The notes under the pieces are model-generated. The model did not search any database. It was not told where the DNA came from and worked only from the letters and a program-made list of their open reading frames with translations. A stretch of DNA of 64,000 nt from IMG/VR virus record IMGVR_UViG_3300025133_006890, positions 20,035-84,034 of that record; one strand, given 5' to 3'. This document shows positions 37,142 through 46,525 of the stretch, piece after piece. A program made the position numbers and the translations under genes. Within the stretch, counting starts at the first letter, position 1. Each line of letters begins with the position of its first letter. The DNA is from a virus.

Positions 37142-39091
37142 ATGACAATGGATTTTCAATTTCTAGATAAAGAAGACAACAACGATAATATACAAGACGT
37201 TGTAGACTTCGTGGAAGATCACGAAGAGCTATCCTCTCCTGTTCCATCTTCAGCGCTTCCCGAGCAAGAATTTTCTGATGATATCCGAAGCCCAAGCACC
37301 ACAAAGTTGGTCTTCTCAAATAAGAGCGCAATTGTGTCAGACTTTATTGACTTGTCTGTCGAAAGAATCAAAATTGAGAATAATCTAGTTGATGTTATCT
37401 ATTCTTTGAGAGGCAATGTTTTTTCTGGTGATGGTGAAATAAACTTTAGAGTGATTGCATTTGATGACTCCAACATTGATTTAATAAAAGATATTGATTT
37501 CGACGATCTAGAAAGAGATTACGAACAGCTGTTTCTTCCAAAAACAAATATACTCAGAGAGAAGTTTTTCCTAAAAGGTAAGGAGATTATAGTTGAGGAC
37601 TTTTCCGTTTCCCGACCAGACGACAAAACTCAAACAAAAATAAGAATCAAAGAGGGCATAAAAAATGTGACTTTGTATTTGGTGACTTATGATACGTCTG
37701 AAGATAATTCAATTTTGATATTCAAGCTTGGGATCATAAAAAACAAATCTATTTCTAAAACTGAGTCTGTCTATGACTTAAGACATCAAAACGACAAAAC
37801 AAAGGATCTAGAGCCAGTTAACGAGCTGGACGCCAAAGAATTAATAAAAGAAAAAGATTTATATATGTTTTCACCACTTCACGGCTCGGTGGACCCGGAC
37901 AACAACTTTAGGTTTCTTTTTGGCGTTAACGTTATGAAATATATGAAGTCTAGAGTTGCTTTTCCTGAACTATTAGAAGAGGATATTTTCAAAGATAGCG
38001 TGATAAACGCTCATATTATCAGATCAAGAGTCGAGAGATATAGTTTTGAAGATCGCTCTGAGCACAAAAGAGTTGAAGTTCATTCTGCTCCTGATAACAT
38101 TTCCCTAACGAACTCGACTGGATTTATGTATTTCACCGGAGTGGACCCTGGAATCAATATTCAGTCCACATACAAATACACAGCAAACATTACAACGTTT
38201 GACCCAACAATCAAAAAAGCTAAAAAGATTCTTCAAGACATGAGGGATGTACACAATAATCTTTCGACATTTACTGGTGTTGAATTAAACAACGAAATGT
38301 CGAAATTGTTCATTATAGTAATGGACATATTTGATTCCAAGCTACCAAGCGAGTTTGAGTTTTTGAGAGCAGTTGTTGACGAGTCATCCGAAGTTGGGGT
38401 TCTGAAAGAAAACGTCGTAATGTTACAACACGACCTACAAGCCCTAGCAGATCAATACGACAGAAGACTAGACTCTTATCTATCTTCAGCAAGGAAATAC
38501 AGAGAAGAGACAGCGACAGCTAGCATGACCAAACTAAAATTAAACTCGAAAGAGGTCGCCGACCATGTTGGGATTTTAAAGAAAGAATATTTAGTTTCTC
38601 GAAGGATCTATGATACTGAATTTGACATGAGCGAGCTAAAGGAGATGGGTTCTGGTTTGAAGAGGATCAATTCAAACGATATTAAATTGATGTACCAGCA
38701 GTCTCCGAAAATTGAAAGTATTCTAAAGTTTCGAAAGGGCCAGCTTTCCATGTTCAGAACCTTTTCTCAAAGCGTTGTTAACAGTAAATTGTTACCTCAA
38801 GGTGGCGCCGATGTTAAAACAAAAACTGAAGGCTCAGCCGTTTCAGATAATCCGTCCAAGGATGAGTCTGATTTCGTTTTAGAGGGAGCCTTTTTCGTAG
38901 AGGATGTATTTATTGAGTACCTGAAGGGTTATAATTCCGATCTATTAGAAGAGTTTGAATCAATAACGTCGGAGAACTGGAGAAGACTAAATCTTTCTTC
39001 TATAGAATCTCTGCCTGCGGGTAGCATGTATTTGGCTAGAGTATCCTTGGCAGAAGATTACAGAGACAAGTATTTTTATATAGAGAAGTAA
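37142..39091 (+). CDS. Large virion-associated protein, unknown
   Basis: 649 aa. N-terminal 60 residues are acidic and probably disordered. The next 300 look beta-rich and the region around 370-540 is helical and coiled-coil-like (LQHDLQALADQYDRRLDS, LKKEYLVSRRIYDTEFDMSE). No family recognised. Enclosed by structural genes on both sides with gaps of three bases, so a tail role is likely. Confidence 0.6.
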   Translation: MTMDFQFLDKEDNNDNIQDVVDFVEDHEELSSPVPSSALPEQEFSDDIRSPSTTKLVFSNKSAIVSDFIDLSVERIKIENNLVDVIYSLRGNVFSGDGEINFRVIAFDDSNIDLIKDIDFDDLERDYEQLFLPKTNILREKFFLKGKEIIVEDFSVSRPDDKTQTKIRIKEGIKNVTLYLVTYDTSEDNSILIFKLGIIKNKSISKTESVYDLRHQNDKTKDLEPVNELDAKELIKEKDLYMFSPLHGSVDPDNNFRFLFGVNVMKYMKSRVAFPELLEEDIFKDSVINAHIIRSRVERYSFEDRSEHKRVEVHSAPDNISLTNSTGFMYFTGVDPGINIQSTYKYTANITTFDPTIKKAKKILQDMRDVHNNLSTFTGVELNNEMSKLFIIVMDIFDSKLPSEFEFLRAVVDESSEVGVLKENVVMLQHDLQALADQYDRRLDSYLSSARKYREETATASMTKLKLNSKEVADHVGILKKEYLVSRRIYDTEFDMSELKEMGSGLKRINSNDIKLMYQQSPKIESILKFRKGQLSMFRTFSQSVVNSKLLPQGGADVKTKTEGSAVSDNPSKDESDFVLEGAFFVEDVFIEYLKGYNSDLLEEFESITSENWRRLNLSSIESLPAGSMYLARVSLAEDYRDKYFYIEK

Positions 39092-39094
39092 ATT

Positions 39095-42000
39095 ATGCCA
39101 GTTTTGAAAAATGTAAAGGCTACCTGGAATGACCCATGGCAAGTTATTGATATCTTTGCCGAAGGTATAATGTCAGTCCAACGCGTTGAGTTTGGAGATC
39201 TTGAACCCGGATCTGACGTTGGAGAATTTAAATCATCTTGGATTTCGGTCAGAGAGGCTCCACCCGCAAGAATTCTAAGCGGTGTTGGCAACTCTGCTCC
39301 TGTCGGCGCTTTTAGAATCAATGTAATTTTTTCAAACGGAGATGCTCCTTTTTCTCTTGATTTTGAATTGGTGATCAAAAATGACAACACAAAGGTTGTT
39401 CAGCCAATACAAACACAGCAGGCGACAGAACCAGAATCTCTCCCAATTCAAGAGACTGTGCTACCAGTCAAAAAATCAGAAGTTAATAAAGAAGAAGTCG
39501 CCGAACAAGTCCTTGAATCTGTTGTCTCATCTTCTACGGAATTGCTGAAAAAAGAGTCTACTAAGATCATCAACACATCAATTACTAAGAACGTTCCTGA
39601 GATAACTAAGAAAACTTTAAAAGGCGCAGCACAAGAACAGAGCGTAATATTAGATGAAACCACTGTTATTTCGAAACTGAAAACAATAGAACCCACAATT
39701 AAATCAACAGTCAGCGCTGAAATGTCTGGCAAGAAAGAAGACATTATATCGGACAGCCTTACTGCGATCTCTCAAGATATACAAACATCAGTAGAAAACT
39801 TTATCGACAAAGCGCTAGAGAAGAATCCAAACGAGACACAAGACAACCTTGTGAAAGAGGCAGTTTCTTTCTTAGCAGAAGACACATTAGAGAAGGCAAA
39901 AGTTAAATTCTCAGGTCTTGTTGAAGCAGAAGTCACCACATCAGCAGAAGATAAATCCAACACATCTGTTGATGAATTAGAAATTAAAACAAAAGAAGAG
40001 AACGTCATCGAGAACGCAGAGAAAGAAATTGCGATTGATGCTGACCTCAAGAAGTTTACGCAGGCAGCTCTGTCAACCGCACAATACAGATGGAATATTT
40101 GCAATAGAGATGTAGATAGCGTTGGCGCATCTGGAGTACAAGAGTGTATTGACACCCAAACTGAGGTATATGTTTCTGGAGTTGGCTATCAAGACCTTTC
40201 TTTCATGGTTGAGTTTCCGAAAGATCTTCCTCACCTAACACAAATGAGGAGGGACAACCTACTTGGAACCGCCCCTTCTATTTCCGAGCTTGCGGAAAAG
40301 GCAGCGAAAGAAGCCGAAGAAGCCGCCAAGGCAGCGAAAGAAGCCGAAGAAGCCGCCAAGGCAGCGAAAGACGCCGCCCAAAAGAAGGCCGCCGAAGAAG
40401 CCGCCGCTAAAGCTAAAGCTGAAGCAGAGAAGAAAGCCCTGATTGCCAAGCAAGCTAAAGAAGCTAAAGAAAAAGAACGTCTAGCAAAGGAAGCCGCAGC
40501 AGCCGCAGCCAAAGCCGCTGCTATAGAAAAAGCTGCCAAGGAAGAATCTGAGCGACTTGCCAAGGAAGCTGCCGACAAAGCCGCCAAAGCAGCCGCAGCC
40601 AAAGCAGCCGCCGACAAACTAGCAGCACAGAAAGCTGCCGCAGCAGCCGCCGCCGCAGCAGCAGCAGCCAAAGCGGCAGCGGAACAAGCTCTAAAGGAAA
40701 AGAAAAGAAAGGAAGAAGAAGAGGCAGCAGCCAAAGCAGCCGCCGAAGCCGCAGCAAAAATAGCTAAAGATAACGCATCAGTAGCAGCTGCCTTCGCTGA
40801 AGAACTGGGAACTATTTCGGATCTTACTCAAGTTGTAAATCTTAAAGATCCGGTTGAGTTCACAGAGGTTAAGAGCGATCTGAAAGAAGTCAAATCTCTT
40901 ATTGGACAAGCCAAAGCAGACATAGAAAAATATGAAGAATCTCTTCCGATTTATGAAGAACAAAAGACTGATTTTATTGCAAGGTTTACTTCCGTAAAAG
41001 CTAGAGCTTCTGCTAACGAGTTGTTGACCATATCTGATGAGCGAAATGAGCTTGTTGGAAACCTATTGAACCATACTATTTCAATTCTCACTGCTCGTGA
41101 AGCATCGCTTGAGGCTTTGAAGAATGTTTATGAACTCAAAGCAAAGATGGGAGAGTCGTGCAAGGTCGAGGGCTGCAAAAAGATAACACTAGCAATAGAC
41201 AACACGATAAGAATCATTTCCTCAGATTATAGAATCATAGAGGCTCAAGAAATTGAGGTTAGCAAGTTAAGTGCTCCAATAGATAAAGACCCAGACATCA
41301 TTGTTAAGGTTCTTTCTAATCCAAAAATACAATACAATAGTACCATTTTGCCGATCGTAAAGACGACTGCACAAAAAATAACAGACTTGGCACGAAAATC
41401 TGTTTCTAAGGTTGAACTGTTTGTTTCATCAATATCGTCCAGAAGAGACTCTATAAACGTCAGGCGCAAGAAACTAACAACAGCAGTTGTCAGGGAGCAG
41501 GTAAAGCTTCTCAAACCACCGCCCCCTCCGCCACCGCCAATTGATAGTGCTGCGAGCAAGGCTTCTAAGAAGCCGGTTGATATCTTGAAGATACCCCCTA
41601 AGAAGTTAAAAACAAACGAACACTTATTGTTTGACCCTGATGTAGTTTTTGCTAATAATATTGACGAAGTAAAAGATGTCTTTAGACTAGCTCTCGGCAA
41701 GGTGTGGAAGAAAAGCTCTGGCTATTCTTTTGGAGGAATTCTAAAGGGCAAATACAAGATGTATAATAGTTGGAAGATTTGGAAAGATAGTAAGTCCAAC
41801 GATAAGAAGCTACCATTTATTTCATATTACGCAAAAGTAATGAGCGCCCATAAAGATTTTCAACACATCCTTCATGCCGCAGATTTCAGAACGATTGGTA
41901 TTTTTGATTTAATTCAGTCGAATTCAACCCTTACAGAAGATATAACAGATCCTTCTGGAGAGACGTTTGTGTGGCAAATTGAGATAAGCAAAGAGATAGA

Positions 42001-44290
42001 AGAATTTATGTCTGAGTCAGATTTGTTGTGGTCTTCGTGGCTTAACCAGCCAATTTTTGAAGTGATGATTGCAATTTTGAGCAACTCGATGAAGGAAGAA
42101 CATGATGATTTTACATTTAGATTAAACTCGTTTGATTCTGGCAAGATTGAAGAGGAAGATTCCAAAAATGTTTTGGAACTGAATCCAGAATACGATAGAT
42201 ATGAGCCAAAGTGTGAAAACATACCAGAAGACAAAAACGAATCATCGTTGAACTTTGTTTACTCCGGTGATGTAACAACAAAAGAGCTTAGTTCTGGCGA
42301 TCAGTCGCCCCCCGAGGGCCTTGGTTGCGACACTGGTACGAAAAACCATCCAGCTCTGAAGCGCTTGTATTTTAGAAGAAAGAATCTAAATGAATTTTCA
42401 AGTAAGGCCGTTGTCGGACTTCGTAAGGAGAAGAAAGAAGTTACTAATCTTTTCGGAAGAAAGATTGAACAAGAATCAATAGTTAGCAGAAAGCCACCGC
42501 TCTCTGTTACACTTAAGACCAACAATGTTGTGGAGATTGCTCCGGATAAGATTGAGAGTCTGACAATCCCCGGCCCATCCGGTAAGGCAGACGAGTTTAC
42601 CAAACTGTATACAAAAGCTTATATGTTGTTTGATTATTATCTGAATACGAATAATAAACCGACGGTGCCTTGGCCTCTGTCCGAACCTATTGATAAGTTG
42701 GGCAAAACTAAGTTTATTAGGTGGGACGGAGAAAAAGAAAGCGAAGAGTTCTTGGACACCTTGAATGCCGACCAATTAATCATAGGTCCGTCAACAACAG
42801 CAACGGGCGAAAACCTGTCAGGCCCCGGCACGGCAATCTTTTCTTTCAAGCACATGAATGGAGAACATCTTTCAGATGAAATATTCGGCCCAGACAGTAC
42901 ATCAACAGGCCAGCACTCCACAAGGATAAACAGTGCGAACGAATATAATACTTTAGGGAAGGTAACAGAGTTTATTCAATATAGAACATTCAACGATCTG
43001 CTGGCCGGCAACCTATCTCAAGTTGAGGTTGTTGGATTTAGAATTGATAAGAGCTTGACCAATAAGTTTGACAAAGAGAAGGGCGATATCATCCAGTCGA
43101 TATTTATTCCACATGACAAAGAGAAGTTTAATGTTGAATACATTGATGGACAAATAAAATATGACAAGAAATATTATTATAACGTTAGCGTGGTCTTGAT
43201 TGTGCATGGAACAAAATATTCATATTTCGGCCCGACAAAGGGTGGCTTTGATTTGTCAGCAACTCCAAAATTGAAAGCACAACAGAAAAAAGGAAAGCTG
43301 GAAGGCTGGTTTAATCAGGTTACTTTTGGTGTGAAAACCAGACCAGTCACCAAACTGTTTAGTGTCCCCTTAATTCGACCAGACAGAGCACCAGAGGTCT
43401 TTGTCCGTGCCCCGGTTACTGTATCTCCTGTTGTTTCCTTGTGGCCATACAGAGCAGTCAGTGATAAGTTCTTGTTTGTGTTCCAACCGGGAACGGGAAG
43501 ATTCGTTAGAGATGTTGTTGTCGAACCTCACACCAAGTATGAAAAGCAGAGAGAGTTTTTGAGGCTAACAAACGAATTCTGGACGACACCAAGAGACAAG
43601 ATGGCATTCGATGATGCAGAGCCGGTTAAAGAGGTTTATTTGTATCGGACTACCAAAAGACCAGAAAGTTATTTAGATATGTTCGCAGCAGAATTTTTAC
43701 AGAAAGTGGACACAACCAACAAAGCCTTCTTTGTTGACAACCCGCTGCCGAATACTAAGTATTATTATATGGCAGTAGCCAGAGGTGTTCACGGGCAAGA
43801 CTCTTTGCCTTCCGCAATCTTTGAGCTTGAGTTGGTTGACCAAGACGGATCTGTTTTTCCTGTTATCAGAGATATCGACATAGCCAAAAAGCAAAAAGAG
43901 AAAACCAGCATTACATTTAATAAGGCATTGGCAATCTCGCCAGCTTTCTTACAGTCCGCTCCAAACAGAATCACTAACGATTTAGGTTATTTGGAGGAGA
44001 GCGTGTTCAGGGAATTTGAGAGAGACATCAATGCCGAGACTGGAGCTAATCCAATAATTTTAGGAAGGTCTTCAACAAGACCAACATACAAATTCAGGGT
44101 TAGATCTAGAAAGACAAATAAAGTTATAGACTTGAATATATCATTCCGAAAGAATTACAAAGTCGACACACTGCCACCAGTTGGAAGTGAAGTATTACTT
44201 GCTTGGAATCCAGCCGCAGGCCCAGGTTCCTCTAGTGATGCTTTGCCTCCCGGTGAAGATGAGCCCCCCTTTGATATAGGCCCTGCATGA
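39095..44290 (+). CDS. Giant virion protein with TolA-like coiled coil, 1731 aa
   Basis: 1731 aa, the longest gene here. Residues 1-105 form a small beta domain (ATWNDPWQVIDIF, FRINVIFSNGDAPFSLDFELV) like an Ig/TIG fold. Residues about 110-330 are charged and helical. Residues about 398-565 are an Ala/Lys/Glu coiled coil built of repeats such as AAKEAEEAAK, similar in composition to TolA. A polyproline run of eight is near residue 808. The C-terminal 350 residues contain two fibronectin-III-like segments (DKKYYYNVSVVLIVHGTKYSY; NTKYYYMAVARGVHGQDSLPS). A long rod or tape-like role is possible but unproved. Confidence 0.7.
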   Translation: MPVLKNVKATWNDPWQVIDIFAEGIMSVQRVEFGDLEPGSDVGEFKSSWISVREAPPARILSGVGNSAPVGAFRINVIFSNGDAPFSLDFELVIKNDNTKVVQPIQTQQATEPESLPIQETVLPVKKSEVNKEEVAEQVLESVVSSSTELLKKESTKIINTSITKNVPEITKKTLKGAAQEQSVILDETTVISKLKTIEPTIKSTVSAEMSGKKEDIISDSLTAISQDIQTSVENFIDKALEKNPNETQDNLVKEAVSFLAEDTLEKAKVKFSGLVEAEVTTSAEDKSNTSVDELEIKTKEENVIENAEKEIAIDADLKKFTQAALSTAQYRWNICNRDVDSVGASGVQECIDTQTEVYVSGVGYQDLSFMVEFPKDLPHLTQMRRDNLLGTAPSISELAEKAAKEAEEAAKAAKEAEEAAKAAKDAAQKKAAEEAAAKAKAEAEKKALIAKQAKEAKEKERLAKEAAAAAAKAAAIEKAAKEESERLAKEAADKAAKAAAAKAAADKLAAQKAAAAAAAAAAAAKAAAEQALKEKKRKEEEEAAAKAAAEAAAKIAKDNASVAAAFAEELGTISDLTQVVNLKDPVEFTEVKSDLKEVKSLIGQAKADIEKYEESLPIYEEQKTDFIARFTSVKARASANELLTISDERNELVGNLLNHTISILTAREASLEALKNVYELKAKMGESCKVEGCKKITLAIDNTIRIISSDYRIIEAQEIEVSKLSAPIDKDPDIIVKVLSNPKIQYNSTILPIVKTTAQKITDLARKSVSKVELFVSSISSRRDSINVRRKKLTTAVVREQVKLLKPPPPPPPPIDSAASKASKKPVDILKIPPKKLKTNEHLLFDPDVVFANNIDEVKDVFRLALGKVWKKSSGYSFGGILKGKYKMYNSWKIWKDSKSNDKKLPFISYYAKVMSAHKDFQHILHAADFRTIGIFDLIQSNSTLTEDITDPSGETFVWQIEISKEIEEFMSESDLLWSSWLNQPIFEVMIAILSNSMKEEHDDFTFRLNSFDSGKIEEEDSKNVLELNPEYDRYEPKCENIPEDKNESSLNFVYSGDVTTKELSSGDQSPPEGLGCDTGTKNHPALKRLYFRRKNLNEFSSKAVVGLRKEKKEVTNLFGRKIEQESIVSRKPPLSVTLKTNNVVEIAPDKIESLTIPGPSGKADEFTKLYTKAYMLFDYYLNTNNKPTVPWPLSEPIDKLGKTKFIRWDGEKESEEFLDTLNADQLIIGPSTTATGENLSGPGTAIFSFKHMNGEHLSDEIFGPDSTSTGQHSTRINSANEYNTLGKVTEFIQYRTFNDLLAGNLSQVEVVGFRIDKSLTNKFDKEKGDIIQSIFIPHDKEKFNVEYIDGQIKYDKKYYYNVSVVLIVHGTKYSYFGPTKGGFDLSATPKLKAQQKKGKLEGWFNQVTFGVKTRPVTKLFSVPLIRPDRAPEVFVRAPVTVSPVVSLWPYRAVSDKFLFVFQPGTGRFVRDVVVEPHTKYEKQREFLRLTNEFWTTPRDKMAFDDAEPVKEVYLYRTTKRPESYLDMFAAEFLQKVDTTNKAFFVDNPLPNTKYYYMAVARGVHGQDSLPSAIFELELVDQDGSVFPVIRDIDIAKKQKEKTSITFNKALAISPAFLQSAPNRITNDLGYLEESVFREFERDINAETGANPIILGRSSTRPTYKFRVRSRKTNKVIDLNISFRKNYKVDTLPPVGSEVLLAWNPAAGPGSSSDALPPGEDEPPFDIGPA
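40301..40378 (+). repeat. 30-bp tandem repeat in coiled-coil region
   Basis: Two exact 30-base units (40301-40330 and 40331-40360), starting GCAGCGAAAG, are followed by a partial third copy that diverges after 11 bases. They encode AAKEAEEAAK decapeptides of the giant structural protein. The surrounding 500 bases are low-complexity Ala/Lys/Glu codons. Such exact repeats are prone to slippage, so coil length may vary between isolates. Confidence 0.9.
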
Positions 44291-44308
44291 CCTTACAAAT
44301 TAGCAACC

Positions 44309-44353
44309 AACAATTTTTAACTCAACATAGGGTTGAACTTAAGAATTGTTTTT
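44309..44353 (+). terminator. Intrinsic terminator-like hairpin
   Basis: Outer stem AACAATT (44309-44315) pairs with AATTGTT (44344-44350). A T-G wobble, a TTAA/TTAA pair and TCAAC/GTTGA (44322-44326 with 44332-44336) extend it to about 17 base pairs with one small internal bulge and a 5-base loop, and a T run follows. It is AT-rich, so strength is uncertain. It lies just after the giant structural gene, in the only gap over 100 bases in the structural block. Confidence 0.6.
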
Positions 44354-44362
44354 ACTTATGGT

Positions 44363-44373
44363 ACTAATTATTA
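44363..44373 (+). promoter_or_regulatory. ACTAATTATTA box, possible late promoter
   Basis: The 11-mer ACTAATTATTA lies downstream of the hairpin and 28 bases ahead of the next start codon. The same 11-mer recurs at 48500-48510 and 49150-49160, also at gene junctions. It could be the single AT-rich element recognised by a gp55-like sigma factor, in place of the T4 TATAAATA. Evidence is recurrence and position only. The rest of the gap (44291-44401) holds a GAGAGG ribosome site near 44387 and nothing else I can identify. Confidence 0.35.
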
Positions 44374-44401
44374 ATGACAAGCTGTAGAGAGGAAAAATAT
44401 T

Positions 44402-45358
44402 ATGGGGTTTCTTAAGAATAGTGGTGATATCATTTTGGATGCTGTGTTGACAGAATCAGGACGCCGCCGACTAGCTAGGGGAGATGGTAGCTTTAAAATT
44501 ACTGGATTCTCTCTAGGTGACGATGAGATTAATTATTCGTTATTTAACAACAACGCTTCAACTCCATACGCAGATTTGGACATTATGAGAAGTCCGATTC
44601 TTGAGGCAATCTCACATAGTCCGACAGCGATCAAGCACAAACTAATGACAATCGCAAGAAATGATCTGCTTTACCTACCAATACTGAAGATTAACACATT
44701 TTCAGCGCAGAAAGGCCCGGATGCAGGCAACCCCCTCGCAACAGGTGACAATCCCGAGATGTATGTAATTGTTTGCACAGACAGTGTATATAACGCGTAC
44801 TCAACGCTGCCCCAAGGGTTTATCGACGGCAGAGATTCAGATAAAGCTTCAGCCCCATCACAACTAGTTGTGTTAGATCAGGGCATTGATTCAAACGAGC
44901 CTCCGTTCTTGTTCACAGTTGTTGTCCCGGCAGATTTGCACGAAACCCAATTCGTTGTTCAGATTGATGATAGGTTTGGAAAGATTGTTTCACCCGACGG
45001 CGAAGATGCCCAAGAGTCGTTTATCGACAATGATAACATTGCAACATATTTTCTTGTTGACGATGGTGTCTATTTCACTGGGTTCCCAAGCGCTACTTCT
45101 GGCGGCTCTCTCGTCGCAGGTTCGAGAGGCAAGAGATTCAAATTCGGCATTCGAGCTTCAGACCATTTGTCTAACAGCGACTTTCTACATAAGAAGTTTG
45201 GCACAACTGACTCGGACTTCTTCACTCAGACATCAGCAACAACGAATCCCAACGGTGATGCCCAAGCCCGTCTGTTAGATTCAATCGTTAGAGTTCGGGG
45301 AAACAAAACGGGAATGTCACTTGATATTCCAATCAGATTTATTAGAGAGAATAGCTAA
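44402..45358 (+). CDS. Virion protein with LTxxGRxx/GDDEI N-terminal domain
   Basis: 318 aa. The N-terminus DIILDAVLTESGRRRLARG followed by FKITGFSLGDDEINYSLF shares the domain seen at 36311. After it come PILEAISHSPTAIKHKLMTI, then a long beta-rich region. I recall this as a conserved structural family of uncharacterised role in marine T4-like phages. It is preceded by a GAGAGGAAAA ribosome site and is the first gene after the terminator-like hairpin, so it probably has its own promoter. Confidence 0.75.
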   Translation: MGFLKNSGDIILDAVLTESGRRRLARGDGSFKITGFSLGDDEINYSLFNNNASTPYADLDIMRSPILEAISHSPTAIKHKLMTIARNDLLYLPILKINTFSAQKGPDAGNPLATGDNPEMYVIVCTDSVYNAYSTLPQGFIDGRDSDKASAPSQLVVLDQGIDSNEPPFLFTVVVPADLHETQFVVQIDDRFGKIVSPDGEDAQESFIDNDNIATYFLVDDGVYFTGFPSATSGGSLVAGSRGKRFKFGIRASDHLSNSDFLHKKFGTTDSDFFTQTSATTNPNGDAQARLLDSIVRVRGNKTGMSLDIPIRFIRENS

Positions 45359-45369
45359 AGGATAATATT

Positions 45370-46503
45370 ATGGCAACAACACTAAAAACACTAACTCCGA
45401 ACGACATTAAAGCCGTACAGACAAGGCTTCATGAGGTTATTCCTATTACAGGAAGTGTGGTATCAGGGACATACACATCGGACGCGAACATCCAGAAATA
45501 CACACACGGAATGTTTCAGTCTGTTTATGATTATCCATATCTAAGCTCTTCTGCGAATCACATCTTTGATTTAACAGTCGGCGTGTGGCCTTCTGGAGAT
45601 TTCGGAGTAAGCGGTTCTCGACCAGTTACCTCTAGTGCTGACGACGACGAGAAGCGCAACATATACTCTCAGATGGCTCAGGTTTTGATGGGACACGATA
45701 AGACTGGTTCTATCCTACCGTTCAACCATGACGGGTTGAATGAGAGCACAAAGCAAATGCATAGCTGTATTATCATGCCTCTGACGCGACTACTCGTTAA
45801 AGATGAGATTGAAAAAGAGACTTTCAAATTAATTCTAGCTACAGCATCAACGTGGGAGTTGTCTTCTTCTCACCCAGCTTCGTCTTCTTTGGTTGGTATT
45901 TTTGAAGAGAAGTTGACGATCAAAGATCTCAATGCAAAGACGAACTATTTTACCAACTCACCGGCTGGCGACTATGCCATTCTATACAAAGAGGGAGACA
46001 CCTCGTTCCTTGGTAAGGTTGGTTTGATTTTCTATCAGGCCGGCGTTGTTGTCCTAGATCCATCAGGTTCTGGACTCATTGCGGACACCGACAATGAAGC
46101 TCCCGTTATTTGGGACAACAGCACGACAGTGTTTTCAGCTTCTCAGCATGAGACTTTTGATTGGGAAGAGGCTGTTCAGTCTTCTTCGATTGATCAGATT
46201 TGTGATGGTGTTAGGCGCCGAATCTACGATATGGAATTTAGGAACACAACTGAGCTTAACTCAACAGTGTATTTCGTTAGAGCAAATCACAATGAGTTCA
46301 ATTATAGTTCTAACCCGACTTACATTACTGGCTCAAAGATTCGCGTTAAAAACGATAACAAGCTTAACGCTCCGACAACTTATATCACAACCATTGGATT
46401 GCATGCACCGGATGGTGAAACGCTAGCGGTTGCCAAATTGTCAGAGCCTTTGAAGAAGAACCCCGATACTGAGTTGACAATTCGTGTAAGACTTGATTAT
46501 TAA
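45370..46503 (+). CDS. Virion structural protein with NPTY/AKLSEPL C-terminus
   Basis: 377 aa. The C-terminal 80 residues contain ANHNEFNYSSNPTYI, TYITTIGLHAPDGETLAVAK and LSEPLKKN, ending in IRVRLDY. A matching set ends the next gene (NELNWSNNPTYVEY, FISKVAIYDDNKNMIAIAK, ANPILKKN, IKLKLDL), so they share a C-terminal domain. An AAAGGATAATATT ribosome site precedes the ATG. Probably a tail or baseplate part; role unknown. Confidence 0.7.
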   Translation: MATTLKTLTPNDIKAVQTRLHEVIPITGSVVSGTYTSDANIQKYTHGMFQSVYDYPYLSSSANHIFDLTVGVWPSGDFGVSGSRPVTSSADDDEKRNIYSQMAQVLMGHDKTGSILPFNHDGLNESTKQMHSCIIMPLTRLLVKDEIEKETFKLILATASTWELSSSHPASSSLVGIFEEKLTIKDLNAKTNYFTNSPAGDYAILYKEGDTSFLGKVGLIFYQAGVVVLDPSGSGLIADTDNEAPVIWDNSTTVFSASQHETFDWEEAVQSSSIDQICDGVRRRIYDMEFRNTTELNSTVYFVRANHNEFNYSSNPTYITGSKIRVKNDNKLNAPTTYITTIGLHAPDGETLAVAKLSEPLKKNPDTELTIRVRLDY

Positions 46504-46525
46504 TATATCTTGGGGCAGAGGGTAG

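Noticed and set aside
40231-40734. Minus-strand Ala/Ser-rich open frame opposite the coiled-coil region
   Set aside because: It is the complement of GC-rich Ala/Lys/Glu codons of the giant structural gene; the composition is an artefact and there is no start signal.
44886-45278. Alternative + strand frame of 130 codons
   Set aside because: Contained within the structural gene at 44402-45358; composition is low quality and no family is suggested.
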